Source: an uncultured Lachnospiraceae bacterium (GTDB lineage: Bacteria; Bacillota; Clostridia; Lachnospirales; Lachnospiraceae). Taken from it: a stretch of DNA of 64,000 nt. The DNA lies in the NCBI GenBank assembly GCA_910579465.1, contig CAJTUB010000001.1, positions 248,001-312,000 on the forward strand. The letters are read 5' to 3'. The notes under the pieces are model-generated. The model was not told where the DNA came from, searched no databases, and saw nothing but the letters and a program-made list of their open reading frames with translations. The translations under genes and the position numbers were made by a program. Position 1 is the stretch's first letter. Each line of letters begins with the position of its first letter. Positions 43,710-52,526 of the stretch are shown here, piece after piece.

Positions 43710-43769
43710 TTGACAGCACAGGAATATAGTGCTATGATATTGATATCAAAAAGATATCATATGATATCA
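43710..43769 (+). promoter_or_regulatory. SPFH promoter with three helically phased GATATC operators
   Basis: TTGACA (43710-43715), 17-bp spacer, TATGAT (43733-43738). Just downstream, GATATC palindromes lie at 43742-43747, 43753-43758 and 43763-43768, spaced 11 and 10 bp, so all face the same side of the helix. Two read TGATATCA. A TGATAT half-box also overlaps the -10. This is the sort of array bound cooperatively by ribbon-helix-helix repressors, one of which is encoded downstream. Confidence 0.72.
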
Positions 43770-43792
43770 ATAAGAGACAGGAGGAATGTAAT

Positions 43793-44797
43793 ATGGAACA
43801 TATCATCAGTGTGGTACAGGAAAAGACAGCAAAGACAAAGCCGGGTGGATTGTATGTATTGTTGTGTATTCTCGGATGGGGGGCGGATATTGCGGCATTT
43901 GTATTCAGCATCATCAATTTTGTAACGGAGAACTTTCCGGTTGCAATTACTTTAATCGTAGTTGCTTTCCTTGGGCTTATCGGTATGACTATTTTTTCCT
44001 GCGGTTTCCATATCGTGGAGCCGAATCAGGCGATTGTACTGACGCTGTTCGGAAAGTATTACGGTACGGTTAAGGAGGCAGGCTTTTACTATGTGAATCC
44101 GTTCTGCAGTATGGCGGCACCTGCAAAGATGAATACGCCTCAGAGGGCAGCCGGGGCAGCTTCGCCGGAGACGGTCAGTCTTACCCTGGGAACGGGACTT
44201 TCCAGTAAGAAAATTTCCCTGCGCACGAGGACACTGAACAATGAGAGGCAGAAGGTAAACGATATTCTCGGGAATCCGATTATCATCGGGGCAAATGTCA
44301 TCTGGAAGGTAGCAGACCCGACGGCAGCGGTATTTAATGTGGAGAATTTCGAGCATTATCTTTCCACCCAGTGCGATTCTGTTATCCGGAATATCGCAAG
44401 GCTGTATCCGTACGATACGATGGAGGATGATGCAGAGGAAAAGACGTTACGCGGCAGCAGTAACGAGATTGCGGAGATGATGGAGACGGAGCTCCAGAAG
44501 CGTGTGACGGATGCAGGACTTGAAATCATCGACGTCCGTATTATGCACCTTGCCTATGCAGAGGAGATTGCGGCGGCAATGCTGCAGCGCCAGCAGGCGG
44601 TTGCGATTATTGCGGCGCGCCAGAAGATTGTGGAGGGCGCGGTCAGCATGGTAAAGATGGCAATCGACCAGCTTGGTGAGGAAGAAATTGTTGTGTTGGA
44701 TGAGGAGAGAAAGGCAGCCATGGTAAGCAATCTTCTCGTTGTGCTCTGCGGCAATAAGGATGCCCAGCCGATTGTAAACAGCGGCTCCATTTATTAG
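43793..44797 (+). CDS. SPFH (band 7/stomatin-like) membrane protein
   Basis: 334 residues with an AGGAGG site. Two hydrophobic segments at about 20-45 and 50-72 lead into the SPFH domain: FHIVEPNQAIVLTLFGKYYG, then AGFYYVNPF, NERQKVNDILGNPI and VIWKVADPTAAVF. A helical region with LQRRVT-like LQKRVTDAGLEIIDVRI and AEEIAAAMLQRQQAV follows. Such proteins oligomerise at the membrane and organise microdomains. It is cotranscribed with a small ribbon-helix-helix protein one base downstream, a pairing seen in other Firmicutes. Its physiological role is unclear. Confidence 0.92.
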   Translation: MEHIISVVQEKTAKTKPGGLYVLLCILGWGADIAAFVFSIINFVTENFPVAITLIVVAFLGLIGMTIFSCGFHIVEPNQAIVLTLFGKYYGTVKEAGFYYVNPFCSMAAPAKMNTPQRAAGAASPETVSLTLGTGLSSKKISLRTRTLNNERQKVNDILGNPIIIGANVIWKVADPTAAVFNVENFEHYLSTQCDSVIRNIARLYPYDTMEDDAEEKTLRGSSNEIAEMMETELQKRVTDAGLEIIDVRIMHLAYAEEIAAAMLQRQQAVAIIAARQKIVEGAVSMVKMAIDQLGEEEIVVLDEERKAAMVSNLLVVLCGNKDAQPIVNSGSIY

Positions 44798-44798
44798 T

Positions 44799-45068
44799 AT
44801 GAGTGAAACTGCAGCGCTTACGCCGGAGGAAAGGGAAGAAGCGTTGAAGAAACGCCTGGAGCGCCTTGCAGCCATGGAAGCAGAGGTGCGAAAGAAAGAG
44901 AAGGAGCTAAAGGAGAAGGAAAAGGCAAAAAAGCAGGTTCCGCTTCGTTTATCTGCCGCACTGTGGGAGGAGCTTGCCGCATGGGCGGAGGCGGAGTTCC
45001 GTTCCGTGAACGGGCAGATAGAGTATCTGCTGGCAGAATGTGTGAAGAGGAGGAAAAACGGGTCGTAG
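44799..45068 (+). CDS. Arc/CopG-type ribbon-helix-helix DNA-binding protein
   Basis: 89 residues beginning one base after the SPFH stop. Residues 1-47 are a highly charged coiled coil (EEREEALKKRLERLAAMEAEV). The C-terminal half, QVPLRLSAALWEELAAWAEAE then RSVNGQIEYLLAECVKR, is an Arc-type ribbon-helix-helix: PLRLS forms the DNA-binding strand and NGQIEYLL the second helix. It is the likely repressor that binds the GATATC array before the SPFH gene, with the coiled coil as dimer or partner interface. Confidence 0.78.
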   Translation: MSETAALTPEEREEALKKRLERLAAMEAEVRKKEKELKEKEKAKKQVPLRLSAALWEELAAWAEAEFRSVNGQIEYLLAECVKRRKNGS

Positions 45069-45149
45069 ACAAATCAGAAAAAGTATGCTAGAATACAGGT
45101 GACAGCAGGAAAATCAGACTGCAACAGAAGAATGCAAGGGGGAAAAGAA

Positions 45150-46382
45150 ATGAAACTTTGTTCTGTCTGTGATAAAAAAATAAGCGGAAGCTGGTGTAAA
45201 AACTGTCACCGTTTTGTAAAGACCTATCAGCTGCCGGACGGGATTCATCTGAATGAGTCCCACAATCCGAAAAATGATGAGAACTGTACCTATCATATGC
45301 CTGACCCGGCAATATGGAATACGCCGGCTGCGCCACGGAATACACAGTCTACGGCACGGAATACTCAGTCCACGGCACGGAATACCCAGACCGCAGCACG
45401 GAGCACGCAGACTACGGCGCAGAATACGCGGTCGGGGTCACAGAATACACAGACCAAGGCACGGAACACCCAGACTACGGCACGGAATACCCAGTCCGGA
45501 GCTTGGAATGCACAGACTACCCAAAACTACGGCAGTAATACCGGGACGCAGAAAAAGAAGCCGGAAAAGAACAAAGCAGCGATAGCGGTTGTTGTGGTAA
45601 TCATAGCTTTTTATGCGCTTTTTGTAGTTGCTACTACGGTTATGCCGTTTGTTATGGATGCCATTGACAATGTATCCTCAGAAAAACGTGAGGAGAAGGG
45701 GGATACGGACAGGGACGGGTCAAAGGACCGGGAGGATGACAAGGATGGGACAGACGACCGTGAGGGGGATTCTTCCTTGGATGAGGCAAAGCAGGAGCTT
45801 GAAGAAGTAAAGCGGCTTGCGGCGCTCCAGAAGCTGCAGCCTGTTGATACGGATCGGGATGAAGAGGGATGGCAGTATTCTTTTTATAATCCGGAAGAGA
45901 TACAGGAACTGAAATTTGAATGTAATATGCTGGATCATTTTGATATGACGCTTTCCGGGTTTACTGCATGGCTGGAGCAGAATTTTGACGAGGCGTATGA
46001 GGAAAGTGAAAATCTGGACAAATACGGGAATTATCTTGCCGAAAGGAGCGGAGAGAGCTGGTATTCCTTTCATTCGTACCGTGACTATCTTGTTTCCGAT
46101 TATTTCGGGATACGTGTGAATTATGACACGGCGGTGGAGAAGGTCCATGAAATTTTGATTGCCTTTGTGGCAGAGGAGGATTATACGGAGTTCAGCTATG
46201 AGGTATTGAAAATGCTTGACCCGGAAACAGACTGGTCGGAGAAGGAGTTTTCAAGACAGATGGATGAGGTGCTCCGTGCGGAGGAGTATATGGAGATTTA
46301 TTCCTCTGATTCCCTGTGCATTGCCGCGCAGGCGCAGGAGGGAGTGCTTTCGATTTTATATTACCCTGCCTATATACAGTAG
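45150..46382 (+). CDS. Zinc-ribbon membrane protein with Asn-Thr-Gln repeats
   Basis: The start at 45150 follows AAGGGGGAAAAG, giving 410 residues. The N-terminus has a zinc ribbon (Cys4, Cys7, Cys16, Cys19). Residues 62-124 are nine imperfect 7-residue repeats (ARNTQTT type; DNA period 21 bp at 45333-45521). One transmembrane helix near 145-170 is followed by a very acidic stretch (DTDRDGSKDREDDKDG) and a folded C-terminal domain of about 190 residues with no recognised family. The zinc ribbon would be cytoplasmic and the tail external. The similar Lachnospiraceae layout of zinc-ribbon, linker, helix, sensor domain suggests a sensory or envelope role; function unknown. Confidence 0.75.
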   Translation: MKLCSVCDKKISGSWCKNCHRFVKTYQLPDGIHLNESHNPKNDENCTYHMPDPAIWNTPAAPRNTQSTARNTQSTARNTQTAARSTQTTAQNTRSGSQNTQTKARNTQTTARNTQSGAWNAQTTQNYGSNTGTQKKKPEKNKAAIAVVVVIIAFYALFVVATTVMPFVMDAIDNVSSEKREEKGDTDRDGSKDREDDKDGTDDREGDSSLDEAKQELEEVKRLAALQKLQPVDTDRDEEGWQYSFYNPEEIQELKFECNMLDHFDMTLSGFTAWLEQNFDEAYEESENLDKYGNYLAERSGESWYSFHSYRDYLVSDYFGIRVNYDTAVEKVHEILIAFVAEEDYTEFSYEVLKMLDPETDWSEKEFSRQMDEVLRAEEYMEIYSSDSLCIAAQAQEGVLSILYYPAYIQ

Positions 46383-46425
46383 CGTCCTTTGATTTTAAAA
46401 ATGCGGAAAACCAGGAGATTTTAGC

Positions 46426-46687
46426 TTGACAATTTACCGCAGGATGCTATAATAAGCATATGTGAAAGCGTTGAAGAGGAAAGTAAGCTGTGGAGCGCTA
46501 CAGAGAGGGCTGCATTTGCTGGGAGCAGCCTGCCGGAAGCAGCCGAAGACCACCTCGGAGCGGGCTTAATACGCCACGGTGATTCCGTTATCATCAGAAC
46601 GAAGCCGGAAAAGCAGAATGCTTTTCAAGAAGGGTGGAACCGCGAGAAATCGTCCCTTTGCTGCCATTGGCAGCAGAGGGACTTTTT
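46426..46687 (+). promoter_or_regulatory. thrS T-box leader with promoter and terminator
   Basis: Promoter TTGACA (46426-46431), 16 bp, TATAAT (46448-46453). T-box GGTGGAACCGCG at 46633-46644, then a terminator GTCCCT-GCTGCC/GGCAGC-AGGGAC (46652-46682) with five T. A plausible specifier is ACC at 46549-46551 (Thr). Uncharged tRNA-Thr would permit read-through into thrS. Confidence 0.92.
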
Positions 46688-46732
46688 GATTCTTATTCTT
46701 ATAGTGAAAGAAATGAAAGAGAGGAGAAAAAG

Positions 46733-48694
46733 ATGAAGATTACATTAAAGGACGGCTCCGTAAAGGAGTATGCAGGTGCAATGTCTGTGATTGATATTGC
46801 AAAGGATATCAGCGAGGGACTTGCCAGAATGGCATGTGCCGCAGAGCTGAACGGTAAGGTGGTGGATTTAAGGACTGTAGTGGAGGAGGATTGCGAGCTA
46901 AGTATTCTTACGTTTCAGGACGAGGCAGGTAAGGCAGCTTACCGCCATACGGCATCCCATGTACTGGCAGAGGCGGTAAAGCGTCTGTATCCGGAGGCAA
47001 AGTGCGCAATCGGCCCGTCGATTGATACCGGCTTTTATTATGATTTTGACTGTCCTCCGTTTGACAGGGAGGCGCTGGATGCGTTAGAGGCAGAGATGAA
47101 GAAGATTATCAAGGAGGGGGCGGAGCTGACACGCTATACCCTGCCGCGTGCCGAGGCAATTCGGTTCATGGAGGAAAAGGAGGAGCCGTATAAGGTAGAG
47201 CTTATCCGGGACCTGCCGGAAGATGCGGAGATTTCGTTTTATTCCCAGGGCGGCTTTACTGACCTTTGCGCAGGACCGCATCTGATGAGCACGAAGGGAA
47301 TCAAGGCAATTAAGCTGATTTCTTCTTCCGGCGCCTACTGGAGAGGAAGCGAAAAGAATAAGATGCTGACCCGTATTTACGGCACGGCGTTTACAAAGAA
47401 TGCAGACCTTGAAGCGTACCTGGAGCATCTGGAGGATATTAAGAAGCGCGACCATAATAAGCTTGGCCGTGAGATGGAGCTGTTTACAACCGTGGATGTC
47501 ATCGGGCAGGGGCTGCCGCTCCTGATGCCGAAGGGAGCAAAGATTGTCCAGAGATTGCAGCGCTGGATTGAGGACCTCGAGGATAATGAATGGGGCTATG
47601 TCCGTACAAAGACGCCGCTGATGGCAAAAAGCGATTTGTATAAGATTTCCGGCCATTGGGACCACTACATGGACGGCATGTTCGTGATGGGAGAGGAGGA
47701 AAAGGACAAGGAGGTATTTGCACTCCGGCCGATGACCTGTCCGTTCCAGTATTATGTATACAAGGCAAGCCAGAAGTCCTATAAGGACCTGCCGCTCCGT
47801 TACGGCGAAACGTCGACGCTGTTCCGGAACGAGGATTCCGGCGAGATGCACGGTCTGACCAGGGTCCGTCAGTTTACGATTTCCGAGGGACATCTGATTG
47901 TACGTCCGGACCAGATGGTAGAGGAGTTTAAGAAGTGTATTGCGCTGGCGCAGTATTGTTTAAAGACCCTCGGGGTAGAGGAGGATGTGACATACCGCCT
48001 TTCCCGCTGGGACCCGGAGAATCCGGAGAAGTATGTCGGCTCTGCCGAGGTCTGGAACGAGACGGAGCAGCATATCCGTGACGTGCTGAATGAGCTTGGC
48101 ATTTCCTTTATCGAGGGAGTCGGCGAGGCGGCATTCTATGGCCCGAAGATTGACATCCAGGCGAAGAACGTATATGGCAAGGAAGATACGATGATTACGA
48201 TTCAGTGGGATGCCCTGCTGGCAGAGCAGTTCGATATGTATTATATCGACCAGAACGGGGATAAGGTGCGTCCGTATATCATCCACAGAACGAGCATGGG
48301 CTGCTATGAGCGGACGTTAGCATGGCTGATTGAGAAATATGCCGGATTGTTTCCGACATGGCTCTGCCCGGAGCAGGTGCGTGTGCTTCCGATTTCCGAA
48401 AAATATAACGATTATGCGGAGAAGGTAAAGAAGGAGCTGACAAGGAACGGTATTTCCGCGGAGATAGACGGCAGGGCAGAAAAAATCGGCTATAAGATCC
48501 GTGAGGCCAGACTTGCCCGTGTACCGTATATACTCGTTGTAGGACAGAAGGAGGAGGAAGAGGGCGTTGTTTCCGTGAGAAGCCGTTATCTCGGCGACGA
48601 GGGACAGAAGCCGCTTTCGGAGTTTATCGCGGCAATTTGTGAGGAAATCCGCACGAAGGAAATCCGTAAGATAGAGGTGCAGGAGGAAAAGTAA
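46733..48694 (+). CDS. thrS: Threonyl-tRNA synthetase
   Basis: The start at 46733 follows GAGAGGAG, giving 653 residues, normal length. An N-terminal TGS domain (KITLKDGSVKEYAGAMSVIDIAKD in part) is followed by the editing domain with HTASHVLAEAVKRLYP and the second Cys/His motif FTDLCAGPHL. The class II core has motif 2 (FRNEDSGEMHGLTRVRQF in part), the zinc-binding MTCPFQYYVYKAS and motif 3 (GCYERTLAWLIEKYAG). A HGTP anticodon-binding domain closes it (VRVLPISEKYNDYA). It charges tRNA-Thr and edits serine. A T-box precedes it. Confidence 0.97.
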   Translation: MKITLKDGSVKEYAGAMSVIDIAKDISEGLARMACAAELNGKVVDLRTVVEEDCELSILTFQDEAGKAAYRHTASHVLAEAVKRLYPEAKCAIGPSIDTGFYYDFDCPPFDREALDALEAEMKKIIKEGAELTRYTLPRAEAIRFMEEKEEPYKVELIRDLPEDAEISFYSQGGFTDLCAGPHLMSTKGIKAIKLISSSGAYWRGSEKNKMLTRIYGTAFTKNADLEAYLEHLEDIKKRDHNKLGREMELFTTVDVIGQGLPLLMPKGAKIVQRLQRWIEDLEDNEWGYVRTKTPLMAKSDLYKISGHWDHYMDGMFVMGEEEKDKEVFALRPMTCPFQYYVYKASQKSYKDLPLRYGETSTLFRNEDSGEMHGLTRVRQFTISEGHLIVRPDQMVEEFKKCIALAQYCLKTLGVEEDVTYRLSRWDPENPEKYVGSAEVWNETEQHIRDVLNELGISFIEGVGEAAFYGPKIDIQAKNVYGKEDTMITIQWDALLAEQFDMYYIDQNGDKVRPYIIHRTSMGCYERTLAWLIEKYAGLFPTWLCPEQVRVLPISEKYNDYAEKVKKELTRNGISAEIDGRAEKIGYKIREARLARVPYILVVGQKEEEEGVVSVRSRYLGDEGQKPLSEFIAAICEEIRTKEIRKIEVQEEK

Positions 48695-48714
48695 ATCAGA
48701 CAGTGAGACAAGGA

Positions 48715-48740
48715 CTGCCGCGCTTTGCGCGGCAGATTCT
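48715..48740 (+). terminator. Terminator after thrS
   Basis: CTGCCGCGC pairs with GCGCGGCAG around TTT, then ATTCTT. A compact GC-rich hairpin; the T-run is short. Confidence 0.7.
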
Positions 48741-48841
48741 TACAAGCGGAAAAGCTTTATACTGCAAAGGGGGAGAAGCACTGTCTTATTTTTGCGGGAT
48801 AAGCTTTAAAAGACAGTACAGAAAGGGAAGGGCAGCAGGGT

Positions 48842-49336
48842 ATGAAAGAATACTGGGATTTGTATGATGCGGCAGGGCAGTTGACAGGAGAAACGATTTT
48901 GCGGGGAGAGCCGGTTCCCGAAGGACGTTACCATAAGGTAGTGCATATATGGATACAAAATCCAAAGGGCGGGCTGCTGCTTCAGAAGCGGAGCGATACA
49001 GTGGAGTGGAAGCCGGGCTTCTGGGGGGTGACCGGAGGCTCCGTAGTTGCAGGAGAGGCTCCGGCTGCCGCCGCAGTGCGGGAGACAGGAGAGGAGCTTG
49101 GCATCCGGGTTCTTCCGGAGCAGCTGGAGTTTTTGTTCAGCATGCGCCGCAGGGATACATTCTGTTATATCTATCTGCTGAAGACGGATGTGTCAGTGGA
49201 AGAACTGACCTTGCAGGAAGAGGAGGTCGCTCTTGCAAAATGGCTGACGATGGAAGAGATAAAAAAGGACATGGAAGAGGGAAGACTCCACCGGTATGAC
49301 TATTTTGAGGTGCTTTGTAAGTATTTAAGTCTGTAG
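48842..49336 (+). CDS. NUDIX hydrolase (IPP isomerase/YfcD-like)
   Basis: 164 residues. EYWDLYDAAGQLTGETILRG at the start and HKVVHIWIQNPKGGLLLQKRS resemble the isopentenyl-diphosphate isomerase-like NUDIX subgroup. The NUDIX box GGSVVAGEAPAAAAVRETGEELG (about 59-81, cited only to mark position) has the expected E-x(n)-RE-x-x-EE-x-G residues. It hydrolyses nucleoside diphosphate derivatives of unknown identity. It starts about 150 bp after thrS behind a terminator and is unrelated in sequence to the MutT-like gene at 43063. Confidence 0.88.
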   Translation: MKEYWDLYDAAGQLTGETILRGEPVPEGRYHKVVHIWIQNPKGGLLLQKRSDTVEWKPGFWGVTGGSVVAGEAPAAAAVRETGEELGIRVLPEQLEFLFSMRRRDTFCYIYLLKTDVSVEELTLQEEEVALAKWLTMEEIKKDMEEGRLHRYDYFEVLCKYLSL

Positions 49337-49394
49337 ACAGATAAGGCGGAACAGAAGGCGGTATGCGAACGGCACATACGCGGAAAGGGAAGGC

Positions 49395-50582
49395 ATGGAA
49401 GACGAAAAAAGAGATACGGTAAAAAAGCAGAAGGGGAGCGCGGCAGCAGGGCAGGGGCTGAAAGTGGTTTTTTCCCTTGCCATCGGTGCTCTGGCAGGCA
49501 TCCTTTCTATCTGGGTGATGGGCGTCAGGAATATTAAGGAAATGAAATTCGGGATTTTCCTGATTTCGTACGGTCTGGTTATTTTCGGGCTTATCGTCTG
49601 GATTTTGCTACATACGATTCTGCACGAGGCAGGGCATCTGGTCTGCGGGCTGCTTTCCGGCTACCGGTATTGTTCGTTCCGGATCGGGCGTTTTACGCTT
49701 GCAAAGTATCCGGACGGAATGAAAATAAAACGCTTTTCGATTCCGGGGACCGTGGGACAGTGTCTGATGGCGCCGCCGCCTTACAATGACGGCAGCTTTC
49801 CTTATAAATTTTATCTTCTCGGCGGGTTTACGATGAATCTGATTTGTGCCGCCGTTTTGTTTGCCGCATTTTTGCTGATGGGCAGCGGTTCCTTTGCGGG
49901 GCGTATGCTTGCGGCAGGAGGTGCCATGGCGCTCTATCTTGGAATTGTCAATGCGGTTCCGGCAAAGTCCGACATCCCGAACGATGGTTATCAGATTTTT
50001 ATGCTGGGGCGGAGCACGGAAGAACGTCGGGCATTCTGGGAGTCGTTGGAGTTTAATGCAAGACTGCAGCAGGGAACCCGCATCAGGGAGCTCGAAAAGG
50101 ACTGGGAAGCGTTTGATAATGAGGTTCTGGTCAGTCAGTGCGAGGGCATGAAGGGGCTGACCGGCCTGACGATGCGTTATAATTATCTGCTCGATACGGA
50201 GCGCTTTGCAGAGGCGGAGGATTTGTGCCAAAGGCTGCTAAAAAAAGGAGTCTCGGTAGATTTGTACCGGAAGCTGTTTTTAGGAGAAGCGCTGTATCTG
50301 GAGCTTTTGCTGCACGGCAGGGCGGAAGAAATCGAACGGCTTGCCACAAAGGAGGTAATGGGCTTTTTAAAGATGACTGCCGCCGTGATGCCTTCTTCCG
50401 CAAGGACGTTGTATGCGTATGAAAAGCTGTTCCGGCAGGAGGAAAAGGAGCTTGCAAGGGCAGAGCGGCAGTTTGCGGATGCGGTGAAGAACTATCCGGT
50501 GTCCGGGGAGCTGGCACAGGAGCAGATGCTGGTGGAAAAGGTGGATGAGATGTACCTGCAGAGGCAGGAGAAGAAGGAATAG
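49395..50582 (+). CDS. M50-type membrane metallopeptidase
   Basis: 395 residues with an N-terminal cytoplasmic stretch of 25 residues and four to five hydrophobic segments up to about residue 185. The zinc motif HEAGH is in HTILHEAGHLVCGLL (about 73-87). The second site-2-protease motif appears as NAVPAKSDIPNDG (about 190-202), giving the third zinc ligand. M50 proteases cut within membranes. The C-terminal 200 residues are a helical cytoplasmic domain with no recognised family. It may regulate an envelope signal, but no anti-sigma factor adjoins it. It is cotranscribed with or just downstream of the NUDIX gene. Confidence 0.85.
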   Translation: MEDEKRDTVKKQKGSAAAGQGLKVVFSLAIGALAGILSIWVMGVRNIKEMKFGIFLISYGLVIFGLIVWILLHTILHEAGHLVCGLLSGYRYCSFRIGRFTLAKYPDGMKIKRFSIPGTVGQCLMAPPPYNDGSFPYKFYLLGGFTMNLICAAVLFAAFLLMGSGSFAGRMLAAGGAMALYLGIVNAVPAKSDIPNDGYQIFMLGRSTEERRAFWESLEFNARLQQGTRIRELEKDWEAFDNEVLVSQCEGMKGLTGLTMRYNYLLDTERFAEAEDLCQRLLKKGVSVDLYRKLFLGEALYLELLLHGRAEEIERLATKEVMGFLKMTAAVMPSSARTLYAYEKLFRQEEKELARAERQFADAVKNYPVSGELAQEQMLVEKVDEMYLQRQEKKE

Positions 50583-50888
50583 GGGGAATAGTGACAAGCC
50601 CGGCTTCATACGATAGCGTAAGAGGGAGGGCTTCCAATAATTCCCTGCGTGCTTTTTATGCTACTCCCAAAGAGCCGGGATACCTTAAAACGCTGTGCAG
50701 AAACATGCCGTTCCGGCACCGGAACGCTGAAAAAAAGCTTCTGACAAGAACTTGACATCAATGGGGGATAATGGTATTATAATGTCAGGAATTGTTCGGC
50801 TGAAATCATTATAAGAAGGTTTTCTGGCGGGAGCGATTTTCGGCATTGGTATAACGAAGAAGGGATATCAAGGAAAGGAACAGGAATA
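50583..50888 (+). promoter_or_regulatory. Intergenic region with promoter for the signalling cluster
   Basis: A 306-bp gap without genes. It holds a small palindromic hairpin (CGTTCCGG/CCGGAACG at 50709-50726) and a promoter: TTGACA (50752-50757), 17 bp, TATTAT (50775-50780). The predicted 5' leader before the Hpt gene is about 100 nt, with no structure I can name. Confidence 0.6.
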
Positions 50889-51260
50889 ATGGATGAACTG
50901 TTAAAACAAAAGTTAGCAGAGAACGATGTCGACCTGGACGGTGCATTGTCCCGTTTTATGGGAAATGAGGCATTGTTCTTAAAATTTCTGAAAAAGTTCG
51001 GGAATGATACGAGTTATACTAACCTGATGCTGAATCTGGATCAGGAGAATTTTGAAGAAGCCTTTAAGTGTGCGCACACACTCAAGGGAGTGAGCGCAAA
51101 TCTCGGGCTTAGTTCAATTTCAGTGCCGACCTCCGAATTGACGGAACAGCTCAGAGGAAAAGCAGCATCCGAGATTAACAGAGAGCGGGTGTCAGAGGAA
51201 AAGCAGAAGCTGAAGGAGGCCTATGAGCGCCTTATTGTGGTAATTGAAAAGGATGCATAG
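50889..51260 (+). CDS. Histidine phosphotransfer (Hpt) domain protein
   Basis: 123 residues, all helical. The phospho-accepting His is in CAHTLKGVSANLG (about residue 62). Stand-alone Hpt proteins carry phosphate between the receiver domain of a hybrid kinase and another regulator. Here the neighbours are an HD-GYP response regulator, a histidine kinase without a receiver of its own, and several receiver proteins. So a branched phosphorelay is likely, but its order cannot be read from sequence. Confidence 0.88.
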   Translation: MDELLKQKLAENDVDLDGALSRFMGNEALFLKFLKKFGNDTSYTNLMLNLDQENFEEAFKCAHTLKGVSANLGLSSISVPTSELTEQLRGKAASEINRERVSEEKQKLKEAYERLIVVIEKDA

Positions 51261-51270
51261 TCTGCTGTTC

Positions 51271-51299
51271 TTGACAAGTCAAATACAACATGATAATAT
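51271..51299 (+). promoter_or_regulatory. Promoter of the HD-GYP regulator gene
   Basis: TTGACA (51271-51276), 17 bp, TAATAT (51294-51299), 41 bp before the start at 51340. Confidence 0.7.
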
Positions 51300-51339
51300 A
51301 AGTCAGAATGTAATTTAATGCAATTTCGGAGGGATATCG

Positions 51340-52425
51340 ATGGATGACAGACAGAAGATTTTGATTGTAGACGATGAAGAGGTAAACAGGGCGATATTAG
51401 AGTGCCAGTTCCAGGATGACTATGAGATTCTGCAGGCTGCGAACGGACAGGACGCAATCGAGCAGATAGAGAATAATGACAATATCGTACTGATTATGCT
51501 TGATATTGTTATGCCGCTGTTAGATGGCTTCGGGGTATTGGATTATATGCAGAGCAGGAATCTCATCGAGCAGATTCCGGTCATCCTGATTACCAGTGAG
51601 ACGGTCAGAAACAGCGAAACGGCGTACGAATACGGTATCGCAGACGTAATACATAAACCGTTCTATCCGGATATTGTTAAGCGCAGAGCGGAAAATATTA
51701 TTGAATTATATCAGAATAAACATAATATGGAGATTCGTCTGAAGGAGCAGGAGGAAGAGCTTCGTGCCCAGCAGATGAAGCTGCAGAAAAATAACGACTT
51801 TATGATTGATGCGCTCAGCTCGGTGGTTGAGTTCAGAAGCATGGAAACCGGTGAGCATATCCGTCGTATCAAATACTTTACCAGGATTTTGTTAAAGTAT
51901 CTGGAGAAGTATTTCCCGAAGTACGGTCTTACCAAGACGCAGATTGATGAAATTGCAAGAGCTTCCGCGCTCCATGATATCGGAAAGGTCGGAATCCCGG
52001 ATGCAATCCTGCTTAAGCCGGCACGTCTGACGCCGGAGGAATTTGAAATTATGAAGACGCATACGACCATCGGCTGTGAAATCCTGGATTCATTCCAGAA
52101 GGATCCGTCGGATGAGTTTTACCGGTATTGTTACGAAATCTGCCGCTGGCACCATGAGAGGTGGGACGGCAAAGGCTATCCGGACCATCTGGTCGGCGAC
52201 CAGATACCAATCAGCGCACAAATCGTTGCGATTGCAGATGTATATGATGCTCTGGTAAGTGAGAGAGTATATAAAGAAGTGTACGGAAATTCCATTGCAT
52301 ACAAGATGATTATGGACGGAGAGTGCGGCCAGTTTTCACCGGATGTGCTGGAATGCTTTGAACTTGCGAAAGAGGACTTCTTTAATATCGTGGAAGTCAT
52401 TAAGATGTTCAGCTTTACGGAGTAA
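51340..52425 (+). CDS. Response regulator with HD-GYP phosphodiesterase domain
   Basis: 361 residues. The receiver has Asp55 in MLDIVMPLLDG and HKPFYP with the conserved Lys. A coiled coil (about 128-152) leads to an HD-GYP domain: His212-Asp213 in ALHDIGKVGIP, HHERWDGKGYP with GYP at 279-281, and AIADVYDALVSERVYK. All metal-binding residues look intact, so it should hydrolyse cyclic di-GMP when activated. It is the first of two HD-GYP-type regulators in the cluster. Confidence 0.93.
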   Translation: MDDRQKILIVDDEEVNRAILECQFQDDYEILQAANGQDAIEQIENNDNIVLIMLDIVMPLLDGFGVLDYMQSRNLIEQIPVILITSETVRNSETAYEYGIADVIHKPFYPDIVKRRAENIIELYQNKHNMEIRLKEQEEELRAQQMKLQKNNDFMIDALSSVVEFRSMETGEHIRRIKYFTRILLKYLEKYFPKYGLTKTQIDEIARASALHDIGKVGIPDAILLKPARLTPEEFEIMKTHTTIGCEILDSFQKDPSDEFYRYCYEICRWHHERWDGKGYPDHLVGDQIPISAQIVAIADVYDALVSERVYKEVYGNSIAYKMIMDGECGQFSPDVLECFELAKEDFFNIVEVIKMFSFTE

Positions 52426-52526
52426 AGTCCGGAACATAGAAAGGTCCTTGTTTCTTTACCCGCTGCCCTTTTTGTGGCGGGAGCAGGCGGTGTTCTTTGT
52501 TTTTCGGTGCTTTGATGGAGGAAGTT

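Noticed and set aside
45333..45521. CRISPR or minisatellite
   Set aside because: The 21-bp period is an in-frame heptapeptide repeat; there are no spacers.
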